Assembly: GCA_028822445.1 (NCBI GenBank) | Contig: JAPKDQ010000012.1 | Span: 1-45,697, forward strand | Direction of reading: 5' to 3' | Source of the DNA: Rhodospirillaceae bacterium | GTDB lineage: Bacteria > Pseudomonadota > Alphaproteobacteria > Rhodospirillales > Rhodospirillaceae | DNA length: 45,697 nucleotides | Position numbers and translations under genes: made by a program | The notes under the pieces: generated by a model | What the model was told of the DNA's origin: nothing | Database searches by the model: none | Seen by the model: only the letters and a program-made list of their open reading frames with translations | Shown: positions 34,017-41,809 of the stretch, piece by piece | Layout of the letters: each line of letters begins with the position of its first letter | Position numbering within the stretch: position 1 is the first letter of the stretch

Positions 34017-35051
34017 TCAAGGTAAGCCAACGATCGCTCCTTCGGTTAGCAGTTCATTTCCGAGCTTTAGGCGTTCCCGAATTAAGCCTTCAGCAGTTCG
34101 GTTCACGTTAACCTTTAGCATTGTCTCCAGCCTCTGGGGGCGAAGGACCGCTAAGACTATCGTTATCCATTTTACCTGAAGTATCGGACTTAGAAATTTG
34201 GCGCGCTGCTGCAATATATCGATTGGAATTGAGGACGCAATGGCCTTTTGCATTAGCGACATATGCTCAGTCGACACTCTAATTCTAGGCTGTAAAAAGA
34301 AGTCTGCGATTGCTTTCGCCGGATCATCCCAGCCTGCGAACTCAAAGTCATAAAACTTAGTGCCATCTGCGCTTGAGACCGCATTGTGAAAACCGAAGTC
34401 AGAAGGCGATAGGCAACAGTACTTCTCGTCCAGTTGATCGACTACCTCGCTATTGGAAATGGAGGTGGCTAACCTACTAGAAACGTCCAACCAGATTCTT
34501 TTTAGATTTGAAATCAATATATTAGAAGGCTTTCGAAATTCCTGGGGAAGGTGATGAGAAGACAAGTTAGCTATTCTTTGCTCGATGTTCTCGGCATGTT
34601 CGGTTAGTCCAAAAAACCCATCTGCAGCTCGGTTTTTAATGACTTGTCGTGCAGAGTTTTGATCAATGTTCAACAGAGCCAGGAATTCAGAAGCACGTTG
34701 TATGTCGGCCAGTGTGGGTTTGTTTTTAGCGCCGAAATTCCGTCCTTCGATATATTCCATGGCAACGACACGGAGGTCTGCATCGCAATTGAGCAGTTGT
34801 GGAACAAAGTCGCCCGCAACCGTATTCGCATACTCCAGGAATTCTGTTTCCGCGATGAACCGGTCGGAAAGCCCCAGTTTGGGAGGCCCGTAGAGTTTTA
34901 CTATTGCTCGGTTGGAGGAGTTTTCCCAGAGATAAACTTGGTTATTAGCTCCGCCCGATTGTGAAGTAATGATAGCGTCCCCGGACCCAAACTGGTTTTT
35001 ACCCCAGGCTTCTAGTTCGGGCGCTATGGCGGTCAAGTGTTGCTGAGCCAT
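34017..35051 (-). CDS. APH/choline-kinase-like phosphotransferase
   Basis: This 344-residue protein has the aminoglycoside-phosphotransferase/choline-kinase fold. It has an N-lobe with Lys52 in AIVKLYGPP, hinge AMEYIEGRNF, a catalytic loop reading CLSPSDFGFHNA (Asp218, Asn223) instead of the usual HGDxxxxN, and the metal Asp235 in FYDFEFAGWDDPAKAIADFF. It therefore should phosphorylate a small hydroxyl substrate, here probably a sugar or sugar-linked alcohol. It overlaps the HAD phosphatase gene upstream by 19 bases. A kinase next to a phosphatase suggests a phosphorylated intermediate made and removed within the pathway, or two separate steps. Confidence 0.85.
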   Translation of the reverse strand: MAQQHLTAIAPELEAWGKNQFGSGDAIITSQSGGANNQVYLWENSSNRAIVKLYGPPKLGLSDRFIAETEFLEYANTVAGDFVPQLLNCDADLRVVAMEYIEGRNFGAKNKPTLADIQRASEFLALLNIDQNSARQVIKNRAADGFFGLTEHAENIEQRIANLSSHHLPQEFRKPSNILISNLKRIWLDVSSRLATSISNSEVVDQLDEKYCCLSPSDFGFHNAVSSADGTKFYDFEFAGWDDPAKAIADFFLQPRIRVSTEHMSLMQKAIASSIPIDILQQRAKFLSPILQVKWITIVLAVLRPQRLETMLKVNVNRTAEGLIRERLKLGNELLTEGAIVGLP

Positions 35052-35644
35052 GTCAATTCATTCCAATGCTTGATCATCCGAATGTTCGGCGGGAGGTCGC
35101 TTTTGTGAGTGAGTCCGAGAGGAGAGAACCATAGTTTCTCGGTGGAGGGGGGGAAAGAGGCGTGGGTGAGAATATCCACCAGGTCATCTATGAAAAGGTC
35201 ACATTGAAGGAAGTCAATTAACGCGACTTTCTCATCTTTCGTCTCATTTAAATGAATGTCTCTTTCTGGGATGAGGGCATTCCCTTTAAAAACGAGATGT
35301 TTTTTGATCCATTGCCGTGCAGAGATATGCAAGTCGTGTTTTGGGCCGAGATAGGGGTGTTTGCTTCTATGGCTAATAATGACTGTCTTATGCCCAGCCT
35401 GTTGTATCGCGCCAATCATTTCAAGTGCTGCTGGAAATGGCTTCGCATGCACCATGCCAGGCCCGTATAGCTTTCCTTGGAATTCAGTCCATTCAGTCTC
35501 TCGATCCTGCTCGCGCAAGAAATCCCGTATACCTAGTTTTGTTTTCGGGGTTGTCTCTGGCAAGGAAGAGACGTCCTTCGCCAGTCGTTTGATTGCTTCG
35601 TCATAGCAGACGATAGTGTTGTCGAAATCTAAGCCGATAATCAT
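35033..35644 (-). CDS. HAD superfamily hydrolase (phosphatase)
   Basis: This 203-residue haloacid-dehalogenase-fold phosphatase has the nucleophile motif I GLDFDNTIVCYDEA (Asp6, Asp8), a motif II strand TVIISHRS, a Lys in the motif III region and the metal-site FIDDLVDIL. It is longer than GmhB and has an insertion between motifs I and II, so it is not a plain heptose-bisphosphatase. It is of a type found in glycan loci. Its ATG directly follows the transketolase C-subunit stop (TAAATG). In a heptose-like pathway it would remove the terminal phosphate before nucleotide activation; this is inferred from the surrounding genes. Confidence 0.85.
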   Translation of the reverse strand: MIIGLDFDNTIVCYDEAIKRLAKDVSSLPETTPKTKLGIRDFLREQDRETEWTEFQGKLYGPGMVHAKPFPAALEMIGAIQQAGHKTVIISHRSKHPYLGPKHDLHISARQWIKKHLVFKGNALIPERDIHLNETKDEKVALIDFLQCDLFIDDLVDILTHASFPPSTEKLWFSPLGLTHKSDLPPNIRMIKHWNELTWLSNT

Positions 35645-36586
35645 TTAACGGGTTGAGCCCGTAGCTCTTGATAGACATTCTTTCGCTGCAGTGACAATAC
35701 TGCCTGCATCAATGCCAAAATATTCTCTTGCATAGCTTTGTGAGCCGACTGTGTGCATGAACTCGTCTCGTGTTCCAAGGCACACGACCGGCACATGTAT
35801 GTCTTTTTGGGCGAGATGAGCAGAGACGTACTCACCAAAACCACCATTGGTTGAGTGCTCTTCCACAGTTAAGAGCGCACGAAAACGTTTGGTTAAGCTT
35901 GAAATCAGCTCGTGATCAACGGGTTTTACCGTATTTACCAGAACGACCTCTGCCGATACGCCATGGTCACCTCTTAAGGCATCAGCGGCTGCGATAGCCT
36001 CGGGTCCAATTGTGCCAACGGATAAAATACAGATGTCTACACCCTGACGCACGACAGCGGTTTTTCCAATCCCAACGGCTTCTGCTTGTGGAACCAGGTC
36101 CTTCTCGCCTTTTTTGCCGATACGAATATATGTTGGAACACCTGAGCCTACGGCCTCTCTCAAGACGACCCTCAGCGATGGCGCATCGTATGGCGTTAGT
36201 ACGCGAATATTTGGGATTGCGCGGAAAATAGAAAAATCTTCGAGCGAATGGTGGGTCGGACCAAGACTTGCATAGGATAGACCGGAACCAGTGCCGACGA
36301 TGACAACAGGCGCGTTATGGTACGCTACACCTATGCGAATTTGCTCAAGGCAGCGCGTCGTTGTGAACGGCGTAATGGTATATACTATGGGGTGAAGGCC
36401 ACTTAGGGCCATACCAGCTGCAACGCTCATCATATTGGCTTCGGCTATGCCGCAGTTCATGAATTGATCGGGACGACTACCTTTAAGGTTATCGAACAGT
36501 CGGTTACCAATGTCCCCGGATAAAAGAACTAACTTGGAGTCCTCTGCGGCCATGGCAGTAACTTCTGCTGCGAATGCATTTCTCAT
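35645..36586 (-). CDS. Transketolase, C-terminal subunit (pyrimidine-binding)
   Basis: This 313-residue protein is the second half of a split transketolase: LLSGDIGNRLFDNL, the catalytic Glu segment FMNCGIAEANMMSVAAGMA, the substrate loop SLGPTHHSLEDFSIFRAIPN, and the C-terminal transketolase domain (ALLTVEEHSTNGGFGEYVS). It binds the aminopyrimidine part of thiamine diphosphate and works only with the TPP-subunit encoded nine bases upstream. Split transketolases of this size are typical of specialised pathways rather than of the pentose-phosphate cycle, where one 660-residue chain is usual. Its placement inside a nucleotide-sugar operon suggests ketose chain extension for a special sugar. 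Confidence 0.93.
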   Translation of the reverse strand: MRNAFAAEVTAMAAEDSKLVLLSGDIGNRLFDNLKGSRPDQFMNCGIAEANMMSVAAGMALSGLHPIVYTITPFTTTRCLEQIRIGVAYHNAPVVIVGTGSGLSYASLGPTHHSLEDFSIFRAIPNIRVLTPYDAPSLRVVLREAVGSGVPTYIRIGKKGEKDLVPQAEAVGIGKTAVVRQGVDICILSVGTIGPEAIAAADALRGDHGVSAEVVLVNTVKPVDHELISSLTKRFRALLTVEEHSTNGGFGEYVSAHLAQKDIHVPVVCLGTRDEFMHTVGSQSYAREYFGIDAGSIVTAAKECLSRATGSTR

Positions 36587-36595
36587 AATTGAGCC

Positions 36596-37435
36596 CTAAG
36601 CCTCGATGCCAAGTTCTTTGGCAGCCAAGTCAACTTCCTCAGCTGTTGGAATTCGATAATGCCAATTGTTGTCATCTTCCATAAATGAAACACCGCGCCC
36701 TTTAACCGTATTAGCAATAATAGCTTTTGGTCGGGGATCATCTCTGTTTTTGGCTACCGCGTCAGCCATGTCTTGAAAATTATGACCATCGATCTCCGTG
36801 ACGCACCACCCAAAGGCACGCCATTTATCGGCTAAAGGGCTAAGGCCAAGCACTTCGTCGCTGCGGCCGGTCGCCTGCCATTTATTATAGTCGATAGCGA
36901 TGGTTAGGTTTGAAACCTTTTGAGCGGACGCTAGGAGCGCCGCTTCCCAATTGGAACCCTCATTGCACTCCCCATCGCTAAGGACGGCATAAACGGAGTA
37001 GGGTGTGCCCGAGATCCGTGATGCTAAGGCCATACCAAGGCCCATTGGTAGGCCATGTCCAAGGGATCCGGTGGCAGCCTCAATGCCGGGTAAGGCGTTC
37101 GGCGTTGGGGGGTGTTCACCAAAGAGAGATCCATTTTCTCCGTAGCCCTCGAGCGCAGATCTTTCAAAGAAACCCCGTTCAGCTAATACTTGAAACAAAG
37201 CAGGTGCCGCATGGCCCTTGCTTAGGATGAATCTATCGCGCGCCGGATCGGTTGGGTTCTTGGGATCAATGCTGACCAATTGCCAATAGAAGAAGACCAA
37301 GAGGTCCACGCACGAGAGGCAAGACCCCAGATGCGGCGTCCCCGATTCATGCGATGTCTTGATGATTCGGTGGCGGAGCGTCTGAGCAGTCGATGTCAGA
37401 GAGTCTAGGCCGTGTTGGATCGGTGCTTCTGGCAT
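36596..37435 (-). CDS. Transketolase, N-terminal (TPP-binding) subunit
   Basis: This 279-residue protein is the first half of a split transketolase. Features are the N-terminal SHESGTPHLGSCLSCVDLL with the active-site His, LSKGHAAPAL, GSLGHGLPMGLGMALA, and the diphosphate-binding motif VLSDGECNEGSNWEAA ending in DYNKW (first Gly of the usual GDG replaced by Ser). It carries the phosphate and metal site of thiamine diphosphate. Two-carbon ketol transfer by this pair could make sedoheptulose-type or longer ketose phosphates. It lies 17 bases after the SDR stop and pairs with the C-subunit gene after nine bases. Confidence 0.93.
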   Translation of the reverse strand: MPEAPIQHGLDSLTSTAQTLRHRIIKTSHESGTPHLGSCLSCVDLLVFFYWQLVSIDPKNPTDPARDRFILSKGHAAPALFQVLAERGFFERSALEGYGENGSLFGEHPPTPNALPGIEAATGSLGHGLPMGLGMALASRISGTPYSVYAVLSDGECNEGSNWEAALLASAQKVSNLTIAIDYNKWQATGRSDEVLGLSPLADKWRAFGWCVTEIDGHNFQDMADAVAKNRDDPRPKAIIANTVKGRGVSFMEDDNNWHYRIPTAEEVDLAAKELGIEA

Positions 37436-37452
37436 ACCGTATTATTTTTCCA

Positions 37453-38442
37453 CTAAGGGCGATGCACGTAATTTACTGGGTGCTTACTGAGTGTCTCTAA
37501 GTTGTCTTTAACCCAACCTATGCAATGCTCCAAGCCTGTTTCAAGGCTTATCTGATCTGTCCATCCGAGTTCAGATCTAATCTTGTCACTATTCAGCCAA
37601 TAGGCATTATCTTTGCCGACCCGGTCTGGAGCGACGTTGACGTTTTCCTCAAAAGCGGCGCCTAGAATCGCGCATATCATTTCAACGAGCTCACGAATGG
37701 ACACAATGCGCGGTGTTGAGATGTGATAGGTTGCTCCGACTGGTGCGTTTTGCGCAATAGACCATGTGGCGGGTGAGACATCATCCATATGGATGAACGA
37801 GCGGGTTGATACTCCACCACCATGCAGTTCCAGCTTTTCTCCGGTAAGAATCGACAGAATGGTTCTGGGTATTATTCGATAGAGTCGCTGGCCAGGACCA
37901 TAGACATTTGCCGCCCTGGTGCTGACGACGGGGAGATCAAATGCATCTCGATATATGTTGAGCGTCATGTCGCCTGCAGCGCGAGATACCGCATATGGCG
38001 TTGAGGGGGAAAAAGTTTGGTCTTCTGTGATCCAACCATCAGTGGAACCGTAAACTTCGGGCGTTGTCACGTGGACGTACTTGTCTAGAAAATCTAGGTG
38101 TCTCAGCTTCTCAGCAAGCTTTGCCGCTGAAACGACGTTTGTCACCATCCAGTCCTCTGGGTGATCCCAGCTTTGTCCGACCATGCTTTGGGCGGCGAAA
38201 TTCACGATGGTGGAGAAGCGTTCTTTGTTGATGAGCGTCATCAGAGCATCGAGGTCGTGATTGAGGTCTATTTTCTCAAAGCGAAAGCTGCCTTTTGCAG
38301 GTTTCCCTTTGTAAGGCAAATAGACGTCGTCAAGTTCGGCAGACCGGCTTGCCCCAATGGTATCGATACCTTGTTTCACGAGATATGAACTGAAGCTTGA
38401 CCCAGAAAAAGAGTTGCTGCCTAGGACAAGAACTTTACTCAT
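37453..38442 (-). CDS. NAD-dependent epimerase/dehydratase (GDP-mannose-dehydratase-like SDR)
   Basis: This 329-residue extended SDR has LVLGSNSFSGSSFSSYL at the N-terminus (a variant of GxxGxxG), HVTTPEVYGS and TPYAVSRAAGDM. The catalytic Tyr150 is present, but the usual Lys four residues later is Arg154 (YAVSR). The overall pattern (YGPGQRLYRIIP, SFIHMDDV) is that of nucleotide-sugar 4,6-dehydratases/epimerases. Start ATG 38442 is chosen because the fold begins there; a longer reading adds a basic tail overlapping the dehydrogenase gene. It likely acts on the nucleotide-activated sugar made by the same operon. Confidence 0.88.
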   Translation of the reverse strand: MSKVLVLGSNSFSGSSFSSYLVKQGIDTIGASRSAELDDVYLPYKGKPAKGSFRFEKIDLNHDLDALMTLINKERFSTIVNFAAQSMVGQSWDHPEDWMVTNVVSAAKLAEKLRHLDFLDKYVHVTTPEVYGSTDGWITEDQTFSPSTPYAVSRAAGDMTLNIYRDAFDLPVVSTRAANVYGPGQRLYRIIPRTILSILTGEKLELHGGGVSTRSFIHMDDVSPATWSIAQNAPVGATYHISTPRIVSIRELVEMICAILGAAFEENVNVAPDRVGKDNAYWLNSDKIRSELGWTDQISLETGLEHCIGWVKDNLETLSKHPVNYVHRP

Positions 38443-38476
38443 GCTGTTGGGGTCTCTTTTTGTTTGTATGTTGCGG

Positions 38477-39544
38477 TTACAGTGAGAAATCGACCAGACA
38501 GCGCCCGGCTGACTCACCATTTCGCATCTTCTTGATCAACCCATTAACCCCTGCAAGGGGCTCGATTTCAGTAATAAGGTCCGTCAGATCGACCGAACGG
38601 GAGTCTGCTAAGGCCATATAACGCGGGATGTCCCGGTGAGGAATTGCTTCGCCACCTGTCGTGCCTGTGATCGACTTCCCAAAGTGTAGTGGGAGGGTAT
38701 GAATTGCTGTGTCAGCGCCAGTTCTCGGGACACCAACGAGGATTGTACGTCCGTGATTTGCAGTTAGGCTGTACCCTTGAGAAATGATCCCAGGGTTTCC
38801 GGTGTTGTCGATGAAGACATCCAATGCTTCATGCTGGAATATCTCATTGAGACGAGCCCAGGGGTCACAGGTTGACCCATCAATTGTTTCAGTCGCGCCA
38901 CACGATTTGGCAAGTTCTAGCCTGTTGGCAAAGCGATCTACAGCAATAATGGAACGGGCACCTGCAAGGGCTGCACCCTGAACAATGTTGAGACCAATGC
39001 CTCCAGCGCCAAATACGACGACTGTTTCTCCCAAGCGGATGTTCGCCCGATTGTCTATGACACCGAACCCGGTAGTTACTGCGCATCCATAGAGCGCAGC
39101 CGTTTTTAAGTCGGTTTCGGCTGGAATGGCAGTCAGTCTATTCTCTGACACGATGGCAAAGTTGTTGAACGTGGTGACCCAGCCGGCATTAACGGTTTTG
39201 TCGCCCCATTGGTACTTGGGGGTTGCTGCTTCAATGCCTAATGACGGCCGCCAGTGTAAAACAACAGCATCACCAGGTTTAATGTGCTTCACGCCCGGGC
39301 CGATGCTAATGACATGCCCGGACCCTTCATGCCCTAGGAGATGAGGAAGCCATCTGTCCGGTCCTTTTACGCCGTCAATTTCGCCTAATTGGGAACCACA
39401 GATTCCGCTATATCGAAGCTCAACGAGAACTTGTCCGATCTCCAGGCTCTCCGGGAGTGTGATTTCCCCGATAACGAGGTCTGAATTTTGTTCGACTAAA
39501 ATTGCAGCTATCGCAGTTTTAGGCCCATCATCAATCATATTCAT
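38477..39544 (-). CDS. Zinc-type alcohol dehydrogenase family (MDR) protein
   Basis: This 355-residue medium-chain dehydrogenase has catalytic zinc ligands Cys49 (SGICGSQ) and His72-Glu73 (LLGHEGSGHV) and a Rossmann motif VVVFGAGGIGLNIVQGAA. The lobe that normally holds four cysteines for the structural zinc lacks them, so only the catalytic zinc is expected. ATG 39544 follows the GmhA-like stop by two bases; a longer start at 39595 would overlap it. In this operon it probably oxidises or reduces a hydroxyl of a sugar or sugar phosphate, giving a keto intermediate for the SDRs. The substrate is not known. Confidence 0.9.
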   Translation of the reverse strand: MNMIDDGPKTAIAAILVEQNSDLVIGEITLPESLEIGQVLVELRYSGICGSQLGEIDGVKGPDRWLPHLLGHEGSGHVISIGPGVKHIKPGDAVVLHWRPSLGIEAATPKYQWGDKTVNAGWVTTFNNFAIVSENRLTAIPAETDLKTAALYGCAVTTGFGVIDNRANIRLGETVVVFGAGGIGLNIVQGAALAGARSIIAVDRFANRLELAKSCGATETIDGSTCDPWARLNEIFQHEALDVFIDNTGNPGIISQGYSLTANHGRTILVGVPRTGADTAIHTLPLHFGKSITGTTGGEAIPHRDIPRYMALADSRSVDLTDLITEIEPLAGVNGLIKKMRNGESAGRCLVDFSL

Positions 39545-39546
39545 TC

Positions 39547-40155
39547 TTAGCCAATCTGCTTTGGAGCTATCTGCTCTCGCTTGGAATAGAGCCACTGCAT
39601 CAACAGGTGTCCAACTGTCATCTGCAAATCTTCAGATATTTGCATATCATCAATGGCCACGTGGATCGGGTGATCAGCGAGCGCCCGTGATTTACCTCCG
39701 GAATACCCGAGGATAGCATATGATTCGATGCCGCTAGCCTTGCAATGCTCAAGCGCCTTAATGACGTTTTGGGAGTTGCCACTGCCGGATAATGCAATCG
39801 CAATATCACCTGGTTGCGCCAGTACGGCCAGTTGATAGGAGAATATGCTCTCGTACCCTTCATCGTTGGCGAGGCATGTGGTGACCGACCCATTTGCTGG
39901 GAGTGCCGTTATTCTCAATCCACTACCGAATGTTTTAGAAATGCCATAGATCAAATCGTTGGCTAGGTGCATGGCGTTGCCAGCAGATCCACCATTGCCA
40001 AAGATGAAAACCTGTCGACCGTCTTTCCAGCAAGACAGAAGCGTATCTGCTAGCTTTTTAACTGTCTCTAGTGGCAATTGACCGGTCGCCTCTAACAGCC
40101 GCTCGAAGTAACTAGCCGCGAATGCTTGGAAGTCAGAGTTTTCTTTATCGTTCAT
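39547..40155 (-). CDS. SIS-domain sugar-phosphate isomerase, GmhA-like
   Basis: This 202-residue SIS protein resembles phosphoheptose isomerase (GmhA), which converts sedoheptulose-7-phosphate to heptose-7-phosphate. It has FIFGNGGSAGNAMHLANDL (residues 51-68), the TTCLANDEGYESIFS loop, SGSGNSQNV and a C-terminal helix with His183 aligned to the catalytic His180 of E. coli GmhA. The catalytic Glu65 of that enzyme appears as Asp67 (ANDL for AEEL). The substitution is conservative but unusual and could mean a changed substrate. It overlaps the SDR stop by one base (TAATG). Its natural partner would be the split transketolase in the same operon. Confidence 0.88.
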   Translation of the reverse strand: MNDKENSDFQAFAASYFERLLEATGQLPLETVKKLADTLLSCWKDGRQVFIFGNGGSAGNAMHLANDLIYGISKTFGSGLRITALPANGSVTTCLANDEGYESIFSYQLAVLAQPGDIAIALSGSGNSQNVIKALEHCKASGIESYAILGYSGGKSRALADHPIHVAIDDMQISEDLQMTVGHLLMQWLYSKREQIAPKQIG

Positions 40156-41090
40156 TAGAGTACGTTCTCACTCATCCATTTGAGGCAATAAAAACGGTCT
40201 TCGTTTTTCAATGCGCCAGACCGATAGGCTTCAGCGATCTCTGAAATTGCATTACTAACCGATTTCTTAGGCTTAAATCCGGCGGCTAAAATCTTATCGG
40301 AGTTTATCCGGTAGGAGCGTGGATCGTCCGACGGCTGAATATTTATAGTCGCAGGAATATGCTCAGAGATCTTTTCGGCGATAGTTTTGATTGACAGATT
40401 CTCAAACCCTGCATTGTATATGCCTAAGACGTCTGGGCGGTCGAGAAGGAATATGTACAGGTCTGTAATGTCGTCTACGTGAATATTGGGTCGCGTTTGC
40501 TCGCCGCCAAGAACAGTGATTGCACCCTTGGTTAAAGCTTGCATTGCAAGCATATTGACCGCTACGTCAAGACGCATGCGCGGGGACAAACCGCACACAG
40601 TAGCTGGCCGTACGATCTGCACTTTCATTTGTTCTGAGTAACTCATCAGAACTCGTTCAGCGACCATCTTAGTCTTATTGTATTCTGATAGAGGCACGAG
40701 TTCTAAGTCTTCAGTCACATGTTCTTCGTCTTTAAGGCCGTAGACACTGCCTGAAGACGCGTAAATGAAGCGCTTTACGCCCTGCCTAACAGCTTTATCT
40801 GCCAGGCGCATGGTCGCCAAGCACGAGACTTCCCAGGTTAGTTTAGGGTCGAGATCGCCACAGGGATCATTGGCGACAGAAGAGAGATGAATAATGGCGT
40901 CATACCCATGCAGGTCGAGGTCTTCGGGCTCGCGCACGTCAAATTGTCGTACTTCAAGATTGGGATGGTCCTGCAAGTCGTTACCGAACCACATAATATC
41001 GAGGGCAGTGACATGGTGTCCTGCATTGAGGAGTTTCGGTACTAAAACGTTGCCTTTGTATCCACAGGCTCCGGTAACAATAAGTTTCAT
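40155..41090 (-). CDS. NAD-dependent epimerase/dehydratase (extended SDR)
   Basis: This 311-residue extended SDR has the NAD motif IVTGACGYKGNVLV, IHLSSVANDP, YASSGSVYG and an intact YNKTK (Tyr/Lys pair), so it should be active. The C-terminal part resembles nucleotide-sugar epimerases such as GalE/HldD types. The start at 41090 forms an ATGA overlap with the nucleotidyltransferase stop and has GGAA upstream. Coupling to the nucleotidyltransferase suggests that its substrate is that enzyme's product. Confidence 0.91.
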   Translation of the reverse strand: MKLIVTGACGYKGNVLVPKLLNAGHHVTALDIMWFGNDLQDHPNLEVRQFDVREPEDLDLHGYDAIIHLSSVANDPCGDLDPKLTWEVSCLATMRLADKAVRQGVKRFIYASSGSVYGLKDEEHVTEDLELVPLSEYNKTKMVAERVLMSYSEQMKVQIVRPATVCGLSPRMRLDVAVNMLAMQALTKGAITVLGGEQTRPNIHVDDITDLYIFLLDRPDVLGIYNAGFENLSIKTIAEKISEHIPATINIQPSDDPRSYRINSDKILAAGFKPKKSVSNAISEIAEAYRSGALKNEDRFYCLKWMSENVL

Positions 41091-41809
41091 GGTGTGTTCC
41101 AACTAAAGTCCGCTTCGGCTTTGGCGATGGCTTCTACAGTCCCAATATCTCTGTGAAATGTTCCGTTAAAAAACGTATACCATTTAGCGAGTAGTGATGG
41201 CACTACATCAGCACAGAAATCTGCCGCCTCAGGGTGTGCGCAGAGCCATTCAAGCACATCAGATTCAAGCAGAAAAACAGCACCATTTGCGAGATTTCCG
41301 GGCGGGTGGCTGACTTTTTCGAAGACTGCCCTAACAACCCCAGCCTCATCCACTTTTACGATCCCACAGCTTTCAGGTCGATCTGTCTCGAAAGTCATCA
41401 TGGTGCCATAACAGCCTCTGGGTCGCGCCTCGTGGGCAGTAAAATATGCATCTGGATCAAAGACCGAGAGATTGTCGGCATGGGCGAAAAAAAATGTACC
41501 AGTGTCGCGAAAATACTCTTGATTGGCTCTTAGGGTTCCCGCTGTTCCCAAAAGTTGATCTTCGTGGACCAAGTCAATTTGATCGCGCCACTGGCTAGTC
41601 GCGCAATATTCTCTTACTTGCTCCGGTAGGTAGTGAGTGTTGACTAAAACCCGCTGCACGCCGGCATTGAGAAGCATGTCCAACCAATATTCCAATACTG
41701 GCTTGCCTTTAATCGGAATTAGGCACTTGGGTGTCGTATCGGTAAGTGGGCGTAGGCGCGTTCCTAGGCCACCAGAAAGCAAAAGGGCTCTACGTGGTGG
41801 CGTCGTCAT
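41087..41809 (-). CDS. Sugar-phosphate nucleotidyltransferase (HddC/GCD1-like)
   Basis: This 240-residue nucleotidyltransferase has the signature LLSGGLGTRLRPLTDTTPK and CLIPIKGKPVLEYWL, then FFAHADNLSVFDPD with the metal-binding Asp. It resembles the HddC (GDP-heptose) and mannose-1-phosphate guanylyltransferase class. It should join a sugar-1-phosphate to GTP or another NTP; the nucleotide cannot be read from sequence. It overlaps both neighbours by four bases. An additional cytidylyl-type domain is encoded in the preceding gene, so the operon has two nucleotidyl-transfer activities. Confidence 0.9.
   Translation of the reverse strand: MTTPPRRALLLSGGLGTRLRPLTDTTPKCLIPIKGKPVLEYWLDMLLNAGVQRVLVNTHYLPEQVREYCATSQWRDQIDLVHEDQLLGTAGTLRANQEYFRDTGTFFFAHADNLSVFDPDAYFTAHEARPRGCYGTMMTFETDRPESCGIVKVDEAGVVRAVFEKVSHPPGNLANGAVFLLESDVLEWLCAHPEAADFCADVVPSLLAKWYTFFNGTFHRDIGTVEAIAKAEADFSWNTP

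Noticed and set aside
34017-41809. Reading the APH-like kinase and nucleotidyltransferase as a phosphocholine (LicA/LicC) system
   Set aside because: The nucleotidyltransferase has the GTRLRPLTDTTPK signature of sugar-phosphate enzymes and not the LicC pattern, and no LicB/LicD partners are present.
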